Shown here: in pieces, positions 8,518-15,768 of the stretch
Position numbering within the stretch: the stretch's first letter is position 1
Layout of the letters: each line of letters begins with the position of its first letter
Origin: JAJYUU01 sp963822955
GTDB taxonomy: Bacteria; Actinomycetota; Actinomycetes; Streptosporangiales; Streptosporangiaceae
NCBI GenBank assembly: GCA_963822955.1
Contig: CAWGJS010000001.1
Span: 620,001-684,000, forward strand
Length of the DNA stretch: 64,000 bases
Direction of reading: 5' to 3'
The notes under the pieces: model-generated
The model's database searches: none
Told to the model about the DNA's origin: nothing
Seen by the model: the letters and a program-made list of their open reading frames with translations, nothing else
Position numbers and translations under genes: made by a program

Positions 8518-8682
8518 ATGAGGGCTCTCATCACCGGCGCCGACGGATACGTCGGCAGCGTCGAGGATGTGCCGATGCTGGTAGCTGGTCATGACGTCGT
8601 GGGCCTCGTGGCCGAGACGCTGCTGCGGTTCGCGCGTGCTTCCGGCAGCCACGCCAGTCCAAGCCGCGACAACTCGCCGTAA
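8518..8682 (+). pseudogene. NAD(P)-dependent epimerase/dehydratase, N-terminal fragment
   Basis: The 54-residue reading frame begins MRALITGADGYVGS. This is the opening beta strand and dinucleotide-binding TGxxGxxG loop of a short-chain epimerase/dehydratase, followed by a plausible first helix (PMLVAGHDVVGL). After about 30 residues similarity stops and the frame ends, whereas full enzymes have about 300 residues. It sits within 100 bp of the tRNA-Arg 3' end. It looks like the stump of a gene cut by an insertion or deletion at the island edge, and a functional product is unlikely. Confidence 0.6.
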
Positions 8683-8945
8683 CTCCTGGCCTTGGTCACC
8701 GAATGACACCTCTGCGCCACGCGCAAGTGGTGGACTCGCGAGCCGCAAACCGGCCGCCGATCGCTGGCTTGGACACGCGCGGCGCGGAGACCGACAGCGG
8801 CAAGAGCGTGCATCGCAGGCCGCTGACAGGCCCGCGGTCGGCAGGGCCGCCTATCTCAAGAGATCCTGGGTGTCGGCGCCCGAATGGGGCTCGCGGCGCC
8901 GCCCGGCTACCACTGTGGTAACGATCATCGCACAGGAGAGTCTGG

Positions 8946-9305
8946 CTAATCATGCTCGCGCTTCCAGTGCGGCCTGCCGAACATCCGGCCGAGGATGTCA
9001 TGCAGGTTGTGGCCGGAATCGGCCAGGGCATCGACCTTGTAAATAGGAGGCCCGTCCGGCGCCGGTAGCTGAGCCGCCTGGGCTTCGTCAAACCGGCACC
9101 GGATGTAGCTCCTGGTAATCAGCTCTACCTGATCGGCTGCGATGAACCGCAGCCCGTGACGAGTGCCGATCACGATGCCGTCGAAGATATCGAGCTCAGG
9201 TATCTCTAGGACGTGCTCCAGGCTGCCCACCTTCGTGCCGGATGCAGACAGTATCGGCGAGCCATGAACGGCAGCCTGATATGAGACGGGCGCGTCGTCG
9301 CTCAT
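8946..9305 (-). CDS. PRC-barrel-like small protein
   Basis: A 119-residue protein starting MSDDAPVSYQAAVHGSPILS. The central part, GTKVGSLEHVLEIPELDIFDGIVIGTRHGLRFIAADQ (residues 23-60), has the strand-rich pattern of PRC-barrel domains: an IxxxxGxxVGxVxxV-like motif, then a second strand ending in a Gly-rich turn. The tail ends in a basic PHWKREHD. No signal peptide or membrane segment is visible. PRC-barrel proteins include RNA-processing and stress-associated members, so no function can be assigned. It stands alone in the first island segment, and the reading frame is intact. Confidence 0.6.
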   Translation of the reverse strand: MSDDAPVSYQAAVHGSPILSASGTKVGSLEHVLEIPELDIFDGIVIGTRHGLRFIAADQVELITRSYIRCRFDEAQAAQLPAPDGPPIYKVDALADSGHNLHDILGRMFGRPHWKREHD

Positions 9306-10036
9306 GTCAGCATCTGCCCTCTGGTCTTGGCGGTACGCTTGCGGGCACCGGCTGCTGAAGGCCAGCGCAAGCCCACGCGCTGCAATATCTTGGCCATGCA
9401 GGAACTCTATGTCAGCGGACGGCCGTCGGTTCGAGTCGCGGAGCGCTACGGGAGCACATGGACCCCACCCACTCCGGTCGCCTGGCTGCCCCGACCTAGA
9501 CCGTGCTTCGCGGACGCCCTCACCGCTAGCCGACGGCCGGGCACGGCAGTGGGGCGCGGTGCCCGACCATGAGCGTGAGACACGACGCTATCGACAGCAC
9601 TCAGGAACCGGACAATCTGAGTTCAGGGCGCCGACGTCGTCAGGACATCTCGCAGCGGCACCGACTCGGTGATCAGGCGCACCGCGATGCACAACACCGC
9701 ATTCCTCGACTAACGGCCTAACCCGCCAACGTGGGCTCACATGCCGTTCAAGGCATGAGCATGCGTAACGCCAGCTCGCTCACATCGGCATCGAGCGGTA
9801 GACCTGGCCACTCGGATCTGGACCAGCCGAGCTTGCCCCGACAGCGCCCGCACATCTGGCTCAGCTCAGACCCCTATTCAGCCACTTATTAGGAATTTGT
9901 CCTCCGGAACCGGGTGTACAGGTTCGAATCCTGCAGCGTTGCATAATTCGAATACATACCGATCAAACGCGCCAACGGCCGTTAGGCCAGTGACTCCCAG
10001 GTTGGTGAATCCTCGAGAGCCAAATTATGCCCACCC
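9306..10036. other. Gene-poor segment around the degenerate tRNA copy
   Basis: No convincing coding region was found on either strand. The only structured feature is the degenerate tRNA-Arg 3' half at 9901-9943. The stretch looks like decayed DNA at a junction of two inserted segments. Confidence 0.5.
9901..9943 (+). repeat. att-like repeat copy 2 (degenerate)
   Basis: It matches the tRNA-Arg 3' half through the anticodon loop and the whole T arm (CAGGTTCGAATCCTGC is exact). The acceptor end has diverged (AGCGTTGCA instead of TGGGGGCGCA), as has the variable region. An ATTCGAAT follows, like the TTTTTCGAA of other copies. It cannot form a functional tRNA, as there is no 5' half. It is the most diverged copy and so probably the oldest junction. 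Confidence 0.65.
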
Positions 10037-10294
10037 CTAATACGGCATCAGGTCGAATGCTGCCATCCTCGCCGATTCGACGAGGACATGGCGATCAAAG
10101 GCGTCGTCGCCATGGCGATCCTTGGGGTCGGCTGGCCACTCACTGGCCTGAGCCTGCATGAGTTCCGGCAGAGAGTCCGGGGCGCGCGGAAGGTGGGTGA
10201 AGATCTCATTCTGCTGGTCCCTCGCCAGCACCAGGAAGCCGTAAGCGGCGGTGGAAACCGGTATACCCCAGTACGACCGCGGTGATCGCAGCAC
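10037..10294 (-). CDS. Hypothetical protein, possibly a C-terminal fragment
   Basis: An 85-residue frame, MLRSPRSYWGIPVSTAAYGF onward, ending RMAAFDLMPY. It has no recognised domain, no signal peptide and no clear ribosome binding site. Codon use looks coding-like in the middle part, yet the frame partly faces the upstream region of the PPOX gene. It may be the tail of a gene truncated at the segment junction. I do not recognise it, and confidence that it is a gene is low. Confidence 0.25.
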   Translation of the reverse strand: MLRSPRSYWGIPVSTAAYGFLVLARDQQNEIFTHLPRAPDSLPELMQAQASEWPADPKDRHGDDAFDRHVLVESARMAAFDLMPY

Positions 10295-10407
10295 CAGGTT
10301 GCGACCCGATAGAGCGCGATGATGCGCTCAGCAATTGCATCACGCGCAGCGCCCGTCGTGTACCGCCATGGCTTGGTCGCCCGGTAACAGACGTGCCACT
10401 ATCAGTC

Positions 10408-10878
10408 ATGGGAGAAATGCCTGAGGCACAACCACGCTGGCAGGAACTGACCAAGTCGGAATGCTTCGACCTGCTGGCTCACGAGTCCGTCGGCCGCCTG
10501 GCCGTCGTGGACGACCATGGGCCGATCGTCCTTCCCGTTAACTACGTCCTCGACCACTACATGGTGGTGTTTCGCACGGACGAGGGGACAAAGCTCGACG
10601 CAGATCACCGCAGGGTCGCCTTCGAGGTCGACGGGACCGACGCGAAGACCCGCACCGGCTGGAGCGTTCTTGTCCGCGGCGAGGCCGCAGAGGTCATAGA
10701 CCCTGCCGAGATAGGGCGCCTGCGCGATTTGCCGCTTGAACCTTGGGCACCTGGTACGAAGGCCCACTACGTGCGCATCTTGCCTGCAGTGCTATCAGGG
10801 CGGCAGATTATTGTCGCCGAAAATACCTCGAGTGAGCGCGGCTGCGGGCCTGCTGGAGGCCGCGGTCGGTGCCAGTGA
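10408..10878 (+). CDS. Pyridoxamine 5'-phosphate oxidase-fold (split-barrel) flavoprotein
   Basis: A 156-residue split beta-barrel protein of the PPOX superfamily, whose members bind FMN or F420. It begins MGEMPEAQPRWQELTKSECF. Recognisable elements are ECFDLLAHESVGRLAVVD at the N-terminus (the first barrel strand after the helix), IVLPVNYVLDHYMVVFRT, and GWSVLVRGEAAEV followed by LEPWAPGTKAHYVRI. The substrate is unknown. In actinobacteria such proteins are common in hypoxia/dormancy regulons; this is family context, not evidence here. The following ligase gene starts 13 bp downstream and a paralogue lies at 12691, suggesting a small functional unit. Confidence 0.8.
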   Translation: MGEMPEAQPRWQELTKSECFDLLAHESVGRLAVVDDHGPIVLPVNYVLDHYMVVFRTDEGTKLDADHRRVAFEVDGTDAKTRTGWSVLVRGEAAEVIDPAEIGRLRDLPLEPWAPGTKAHYVRILPAVLSGRQIIVAENTSSERGCGPAGGRGRCQ

Positions 10879-10891
10879 CGGGGCCTGGCCC

Positions 10892-12376
10892 ATGGGCACG
10901 GACATAGACAAGGAAGAATTCGACGACAGCGATTATCAGATCTTCCGGCATCGGCTGGAGGAATGCCTGCGCGAACTCCGGCGGCTTCTTGCGCTGCCCG
11001 GCTTCGGAACTGGCCCTACTACCATCGGCGCGGAGCTCGAGCTTTCCCTCATTGACTGCGGCGCCCGTCCGTTGCCACGCAACAAAGTCGTCCGCGCCGC
11101 AGCGGCCGACCCACGCGTCACCCTCGAACTGAACCGCTTCAACCTCGAGCTCAACGCTTCGCCAACCTTGCTGGCGGGTCGTCCGTTCACCGCGCTCGGC
11201 GAGGAGCTAAGCCTGCTGCTCGACCGCGTAGCTGGCGCGGCCAGCGATCACGGTGGCCGTATCGCGCTTATCGGCATCCTGCCCACGCTGAGACAAGCTG
11301 ACCTCAGCCCGGAGATGATCACGGACGTCGCGCGGTACCGCGCGCTAGGCAGTGGATTGCGGCGGCTCCGCCAGAACCCGTTCAGCATCCGGATCGAGGG
11401 CGAGGACACGCTCGAGCTGGAGAGCGACAATGTAGCGCTGGAGGGTGCGAACACTTCATTCCAGGTGCACCTTCGGGTTGAACCAGCTGACTTCACGCGC
11501 ACCTACAACGCCGCCCAGCTGGCCATCGCGCCCGTGCTTGCCGTGTCCGGGAATTCGCCGACGTTTCTCGGGCACCGGCTGTGGGAGGAGACCCGCATTG
11601 CCCTGTTCAAGCAAGCGGTCGAGGATCGGCCGCCCGGACCGCGCCGCCGGGCCAGCCGCACCGCGTTCGGGACGGGCTGGCTGCGGGGCGGGGCGCTGGA
11701 GCTGTTCAATGACAGCGTCCGAATTCACGACCCGATCTTGCCGGTGCTCGGCGAGCAGAACCCCAAACATATTGGCGGACGGGATCCGCCGACACTGGAC
11801 GAACTCAGGCTGCACCAGAGCACGGTTTGGCGCTGGAACCGGGCCATCTACGACCCGGCGTCAGATGGGCACCTGCGGATCGAGATGCGTGCCCTTCCCG
11901 CAGGCCCCACCGTGATCGACATGATGGCCAACGCGGCGTACCTGATCGGTCTGACCCTCTGGCTGGCGGGACAGGATCAGGAGTGGACATACGCGCTTCC
12001 GTTCGAGCGCGCAGATGAGGGTTTCTACCGCGCGGCCCAGTGTGGGCTGGCCGCTCAGCTGAGCTGGCCAGCAGCGCACCGAGATCAGATCCTGACGCTT
12101 CCCGCCCCCGAGCTCGTCACCCAAACTCTGCCCGCCGCCAAACAGGGATTGCTGCAGGCAGGTGTGGTAGAAGCTGAGGTAGACATGCTGCTGCACGTGA
12201 TTTCCGCGCGGGCAGCGTCAGGCCAGACGGGCTCAGCGTGGCAGCGCAGAACGCTAGCGGCCGCCGAGAGGGGCGTTGCACGCGAGCATGCGCTCGCCGC
12301 GATGCTCGACTGCTATCTCGACTGCGCGGCTACCGGGCAGCCAGTCCATACCTGGCCCGTCGGCATACGTGCCTAG
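10892..12376 (+). CDS. Glutamate-cysteine ligase family 2 (GCS2/YbdK-like) carboxylate-amine ligase
   Basis: A 494-residue ATP-dependent ligase-like protein. Family hallmarks are the early acidic metal/glutamate-binding strand TIGAELELSLID (near residue 42), ELNRFNLELNASP (near residue 75), the mid-domain TSFQVHLRVEP and the C-terminal arginine strand HLRIEMRALPAGPTVIDMMAN (near residue 330). GCS2 enzymes join an amino acid to a carboxylate, as in gamma-glutamylcysteine formation. It is longer than YbdK (about 370 residues), so the substrate may differ. The ATG at 10892 is 13 bp after the PPOX stop. The gene lies between two PPOX paralogues, all on one strand. Confidence 0.8.
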   Translation: MGTDIDKEEFDDSDYQIFRHRLEECLRELRRLLALPGFGTGPTTIGAELELSLIDCGARPLPRNKVVRAAAADPRVTLELNRFNLELNASPTLLAGRPFTALGEELSLLLDRVAGAASDHGGRIALIGILPTLRQADLSPEMITDVARYRALGSGLRRLRQNPFSIRIEGEDTLELESDNVALEGANTSFQVHLRVEPADFTRTYNAAQLAIAPVLAVSGNSPTFLGHRLWEETRIALFKQAVEDRPPGPRRRASRTAFGTGWLRGGALELFNDSVRIHDPILPVLGEQNPKHIGGRDPPTLDELRLHQSTVWRWNRAIYDPASDGHLRIEMRALPAGPTVIDMMANAAYLIGLTLWLAGQDQEWTYALPFERADEGFYRAAQCGLAAQLSWPAAHRDQILTLPAPELVTQTLPAAKQGLLQAGVVEAEVDMLLHVISARAASGQTGSAWQRRTLAAAERGVAREHALAAMLDCYLDCAATGQPVHTWPVGIRA

Positions 12377-12690
12377 AGTCGGATGGAGCCTGACTTCAGG
12401 GTGCTGCAGGGTCAGCTAGTAGTGGGCTGTCACGTGGAAAGGCTGCGAGTCAGGGCCGTCAACGCCGTCGCGTCGCCGCCCTCGCCCACTCACCGGCCAG
12501 GGTCAGGCACAACGCAGAGTCCTTGCTCAGTACCGGCGCGTCTGGGACAGCGATCTCGGCCAGGGTCTCGCGGATGTCGGCGAAGGCCGAACGGCCCGGC
12601 CAAGCGGGACCTCGGGCCGCAGCGGCCGCTGATGCCGCAAGACAAGGCTTAAGAAACGAAACAGGCCGCGTATGGCGGAGGTGAACATAA
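12377..12690. other. 314-bp spacer between ligase and second PPOX gene
   Basis: No convincing gene in either direction. A strong GGAGG ribosome site for the next gene lies at its right end. Whether the second PPOX gene has its own promoter cannot be settled by eye. Confidence 0.4.
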
Positions 12691-13212
12691 GTGACGACCC
12701 GGAGGGGAGCGGCGGACAGTACGGCCGGGCTGAGGGCCTTGCCGCACCGGGAGTCCCCAGCGCCCGAGCCCGGTGCCCGCGAGCGCGTCCTTCGGACACT
12801 CAGCCCAGCCGAATGCTTCGACCTGCTGGAACCGGGCGGCATCGGCCGCGTCGGGTTCACATCCGCAGACGGGATCATGATGCTGCCGGTCAACTTCGCC
12901 CTAACGGGAAAGACCATTATCATCCGCACCGCACCGGACACGCTGCTGGCTCTGTACGCCGATGCCCAGGTCAGCTTCGAAGTCGACCGCCTCGACGAGG
13001 CGCTCCATGAAGGCTGGAGCGTCCTATTGCATGGTCACGCGCACAAGGTCTGTGATGAGCGTGAAGTGAAGCACCTTGAGGACGGCATGCACCTCGAGCC
13101 GTGGGCAGGCGGCGCCCGCGACGTGTACGTGCGCATCACGCCAACCCGGATCAGTGGGCGACGCATCCAGTCAAGCTGGGCCAGCCCTCCGGCGCCAGGC
13201 ACGGAACCTTAG
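12691..13212 (+). CDS. Pyridoxamine 5'-phosphate oxidase-fold flavoprotein, second paralogue
   Basis: A 173-residue paralogue of the protein at 10408. Shared strings in the same order are AECFDLLEPGGIGRVGF (compare ECFDLLAHESVGRLAV), MMLPVNFAL, EGWSVLLHGHAHKV, LEPWAGGARDVYVRI and ISGRRI. The N-terminal 30 residues are extra and look unstructured. It starts with GTG at 12691, supported by GGAGG nine bases upstream. The two copies around a GCS2 ligase could act as a heterodimer or on successive substrates, since split-barrel flavoproteins dimerise through the barrel; this is inference. Confidence 0.8.
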   Translation: MTTRRGAADSTAGLRALPHRESPAPEPGARERVLRTLSPAECFDLLEPGGIGRVGFTSADGIMMLPVNFALTGKTIIIRTAPDTLLALYADAQVSFEVDRLDEALHEGWSVLLHGHAHKVCDEREVKHLEDGMHLEPWAGGARDVYVRITPTRISGRRIQSSWASPPAPGTEP

Positions 13213-13476
13213 GCCCTATGTCAGCCGCGCCGAAGTGGCTGATGGTCCAAAGGACCGAGGCCGCGACAGACGCAGCTATCTCTAGGCGGCATCCGCACAT
13301 GCATGCCGCTGCTCGGTGGTTTCGGGGAGCGGCTGAGCACGCAGTAAGCCTGCCGCCGAACTTGCCATTCCAGGAGGGCTTGAGTCCAGCGGTCCACCGC
13401 CGTGCGCGCTGCAGGATCGTGAGAGTCGTTGCGCTTGCGAAGCGACATTCCCGAGCTGCCTGATTGCGGCTGCTGT

Positions 13477-13815
13477 CTATGAGGAGAAGCCGAGGGCAGC
13501 GCGAAGGCCGTCCTCGATCCGCGCCATCGCGTGAGGCGTGAGCGCGCCCAGGTCGCGAGTTACTTCGTCGGGATACAGCTCGACGATGTCATCGCAGACC
13601 GCGCGCCCACTAAAGACCTCACGGTGATCTAGCTCAACGAGCGCAGGGCGCGGGCTCTTGACCGGGGTCGTGGTTAGACGAACTGCGAGAACTTGCGGGA
13701 AGGCGCCGTTACGCCGGTTATTGGAGACGACGAGATAGTACTTCTCCCGCCCGTCGTCGACGTTCTCCATCTTGGCCCCATACACCCGGCCTCGAACTAG
13801 GTCTGTGCCGGGCAT
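13477..13815 (-). CDS. MazF/PemK-type toxin
   Basis: A 112-residue toxin of the MazF/PemK endoribonuclease fold, starting MPGTDLVRGRVYGAKMENV. It shows the opening V-RG-VY strand, the YYLVVSNNRRNG turn where MazF proteins contact RNA, the LTTTP element and the VELYPDEVTRDLGAL helix. Such toxins cleave mRNA. Longer in-frame starts up to 13944 run into the antitoxin gene and lack family similarity. The antitoxin ends 4 bp upstream on the same strand, so the pair is translationally coupled. The operon lies next to the tRNA-Arg repeat copy at 14420. Confidence 0.85.
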   Translation of the reverse strand: MPGTDLVRGRVYGAKMENVDDGREKYYLVVSNNRRNGAFPQVLAVRLTTTPVKSPRPALVELDHREVFSGRAVCDDIVELYPDEVTRDLGALTPHAMARIEDGLRAALGFSS

Positions 13816-13819
13816 TCGG

Positions 13820-14137
13820 CTAGTCCTCGTCGGCCCAGGACGGCCGCCTGCGCCGCGCCGCAGCGCGGTCCGCCTCTGCATTGGCGTGCCGGTCGGCGGC
13901 ATCCGCCTCATAGGAGGCTGCCTCAGCGGCCTCCCGCACTGCACGCAGGCCGGCTACGAAGACCGCGTGGACCAGCAGAGCCTCACTGACGTCGCCTTCT
14001 GGCAGAGCGGTTGCCAGAGCGCTCAGTGCGTCCCTCTCAGGCCCAGGTTCTCTGAGCTTGGTCAGGTCTGCCAGGTCGCGAGCGGTCAACGGGAGAGGAG
14101 TGCGGCGCTCAGTCGGCTCATTCAGTCGGATAGCCAT
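13820..14137 (-). CDS. Antitoxin partner of the MazF-like toxin
   Basis: A 105-residue acidic, helix-rich protein starting MAIRLNEPTERRTPLPLTARDL. It lacks an obvious ribbon-helix-helix or Xre fold that I can name. The role is inferred from position directly upstream of, and 4 bp from, the MazF-like gene. The C-terminal third is rich in Ala, Glu and Arg and probably forms the toxin-binding helix. The ATG at 14137 is preferred over the one at 14146. A CACTAT -10 box (14145-14150) and TTGCTT -35 (16-bp spacer) place transcription initiation at or just before it, implying leaderless translation. Confidence 0.7.
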   Translation of the reverse strand: MAIRLNEPTERRTPLPLTARDLADLTKLREPGPERDALSALATALPEGDVSEALLVHAVFVAGLRAVREAAEAASYEADAADRHANAEADRAAARRRRPSWADED

Positions 14138-14419
14138 GTCATACATAGTGCCACACAAAGTGCTGCAAGCAAAGCGGCGTCCTCTGAGTTGGGTCGACAG
14201 GCGCTCGTCGCGCTCGCGCGCGGCCTGTCGGCTGGCCCGGACCGCATACCGGTTCCGCCCCTACTTCCGCGAGTGGGCGGCAAAGCTGGCCAAACCTAGA
14301 CCATTCCCCCCTCGAGCTACGCAAGATCCGGAACTGGCACGGACTCCCCTGGTCGGCCCGACCGCTCTGCGATGCGTCGCCGCAGGTCACAGCCCTGACC
14401 GGATCGCAAGGCGATCGGA

Positions 14420-14462
14420 CTCCGGAGCCGTGTGCGCAGGTTCGAATCCTGCTGGGGGCGCA
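14420..14462 (+). repeat. att-like repeat copy 3
   Basis: An exact copy of the tRNA-Arg 3' half from the anticodon loop to the GGGGGCGCA end, followed after an 11-base change by the same TTTTTCGAA that flanks the intact tRNA. No 5' tRNA half precedes it. The MazF-like operon starts about 280 bp to its left and is transcribed away from it. Confidence 0.85.
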
Positions 14463-14796
14463 GGTATGCAGCATTTTTCGAAATTATCGCCGATGCCCTC
14501 CGAGCGCCACGGCACCCGTAGCCCCGAAACTCGGGATCGAGCCGCTGACCAGGGCATATGCTACGCGTTCGACTTCTGCCTGTGAGGCGCAGACCCGCAA
14601 GTCCCGTTGTTCACGATAGGGGGACGAGAGAGATTCAACATCCTCGTGAGCGCAAGTTGGTCTTGCCCAGCTAGCCGCGGCGCCTTAGCGCGTTGTGCCA
14701 CGGCAGATCAGACCGTGGCACTTCGTCGCCGACGACGGCCTGAATCCCGGCTTCCTCGTTGAGTAGCAGCGCTACTGGGACAATGCGCCGTAGCCC
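14463..14796. other. Gene-free stretch after repeat copy 3
   Basis: No supported gene. Short frames here do not resemble any family, and the right part leads into a decayed VOC-family sequence. Confidence 0.4.
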
Positions 14797-14963
14797 GAAC
14801 TGGTCAAGACGGTGCCTCATGTCGCCTTCGAAGTTGACTATCTGGCAGCCGGTCTCGAAGGTCCAGCCGGTCATCATCGAGCCGAACCGTCCCAGCCACG
14901 GCGTGACCGTCGCCTTCATCGAGGTCAACGGGGCGCCTGTCGGACTCTTGCACATCGATCATC
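14797..14963 (+). pseudogene. VOC (glyoxalase-like) family fragment, frameshifted
   Basis: Two adjoining frames together spell the end of a vicinal-oxygen-chelate protein: ELVKTVPHVAFEVDYLAAGLEG, then, one frame over, QPVIIEPNRPSHGVTVAFIEVNGAPVGLL. The HVAFEVDDL-AAL, EPN-PS-GVRVAF and GAPVELL pattern is typical of the second beta-alpha-beta unit. A frameshift at about 14863 joins the parts, and a stop codon lies just upstream. The first half of the domain is missing, so no working metal site can form. It is a relic within the third island segment. Confidence 0.55.
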
Positions 14964-15029
14964 AAGCGCGCCCGGACCTGGAGCCAGCGGCATTGGCGAA
15001 CCTCGCCCCTGCCAACGCATCGGACAGCG

Positions 15030-15480
15030 GCATGGTGGTGTTCCGGCAGCCATTCGGCTCGCCGAGCGCTTCGGGTTCGGCTCCTTCTACAACCACTTCG
15101 AAAGCAAGGACGAGTTGTTCGCCACGGCCTCCGCTGAGGTCCTCGAGCGCTGGGGCCAGATGATCGACCGGGCCTGTGCCGGCATCGCCGACGCGGCCGA
15201 GGTATTCGCCGTCTCGTTCCGCATCTCCTGCAGACTCGGCTGGACGCACCCCGCCATGGCCCGCTTCCTCACCGGCGCCGGGCTGGGCGTCCTGGACTCA
15301 TCCACCGGCCTGGCGCCCCGCGCCCTGCGCGACTTGAGGGCAGGGCAGCACGCTCAGCGCGGTCGCCGGAGGCCTGCTGGGCCTCCTGCGGCTCTGCCAG
15401 GACCATCCGGAGCGGATGAATGAGCAGGTCGTCGACCAGCTCGCCGAGGCCAGCCTGCGCCTGCTCGGCGTGGCCGCGGA
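15030..15480 (+). pseudogene. TetR-family regulator remnant
   Basis: The middle frame reads LAERFGFGSFYNHFESKDELF, the second helix-turn-helix half of a TetR protein, followed by its ligand domain start (VLERWGQMIDRACAGIADAA and WTHPAMARFLTGAGLGVL). After about 15340 the frame shifts and the neighbouring frame supplies TLSAVAGGLLGLLRLCQDH and VVDQLAEASLRLLGVAADEA, a normal TetR C-terminus. The N-terminal DNA-binding helices are also broken. Two or more frameshifts make this a clear pseudogene. Its former target could be the adjacent oxidoreductase, which cannot be tested from sequence. Confidence 0.7.
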
Positions 15481-15768
15481 CGAGGCCGCCGGCTCGCCGC
15501 GCTGCCGATCGCTGGCGCTGACAGCTGGTAGCCGGGCACCAGGCAAGCCCGCCTGCTCGCCAGCCCGCGCGAGCGCCGCCGGGCGACCGGCTCGAAGGCC
15601 AAGACGGCGTTGGAGATGGCCTCTTCGACCTGGTACCGGCGCTATGCCAGAGATCGACGACATGCGAGATCTTCAAAGAAGAATCCTCCAGTTTGCGAAC
15701 TGTTGGCGGACGCCGCCGAGGGGTAGCAACGCTGTTTGGGGGCGGCGAGGGGAAGGACTGCCAGGGCT

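Noticed and set aside
12459..12941. A 160-residue minus-strand frame across the second PPOX gene's 5' half
   Set aside because: The left part has coding-like composition, but nothing matches a family and the right part is complementary to the PPOX gene.
14420..14462. Calling the repeat copies at 9901, 14420, 27490 and 30610 tRNA genes
   Set aside because: Each lacks the 5' acceptor strand and D arm, so no cloverleaf can form; they are att-type remnants.
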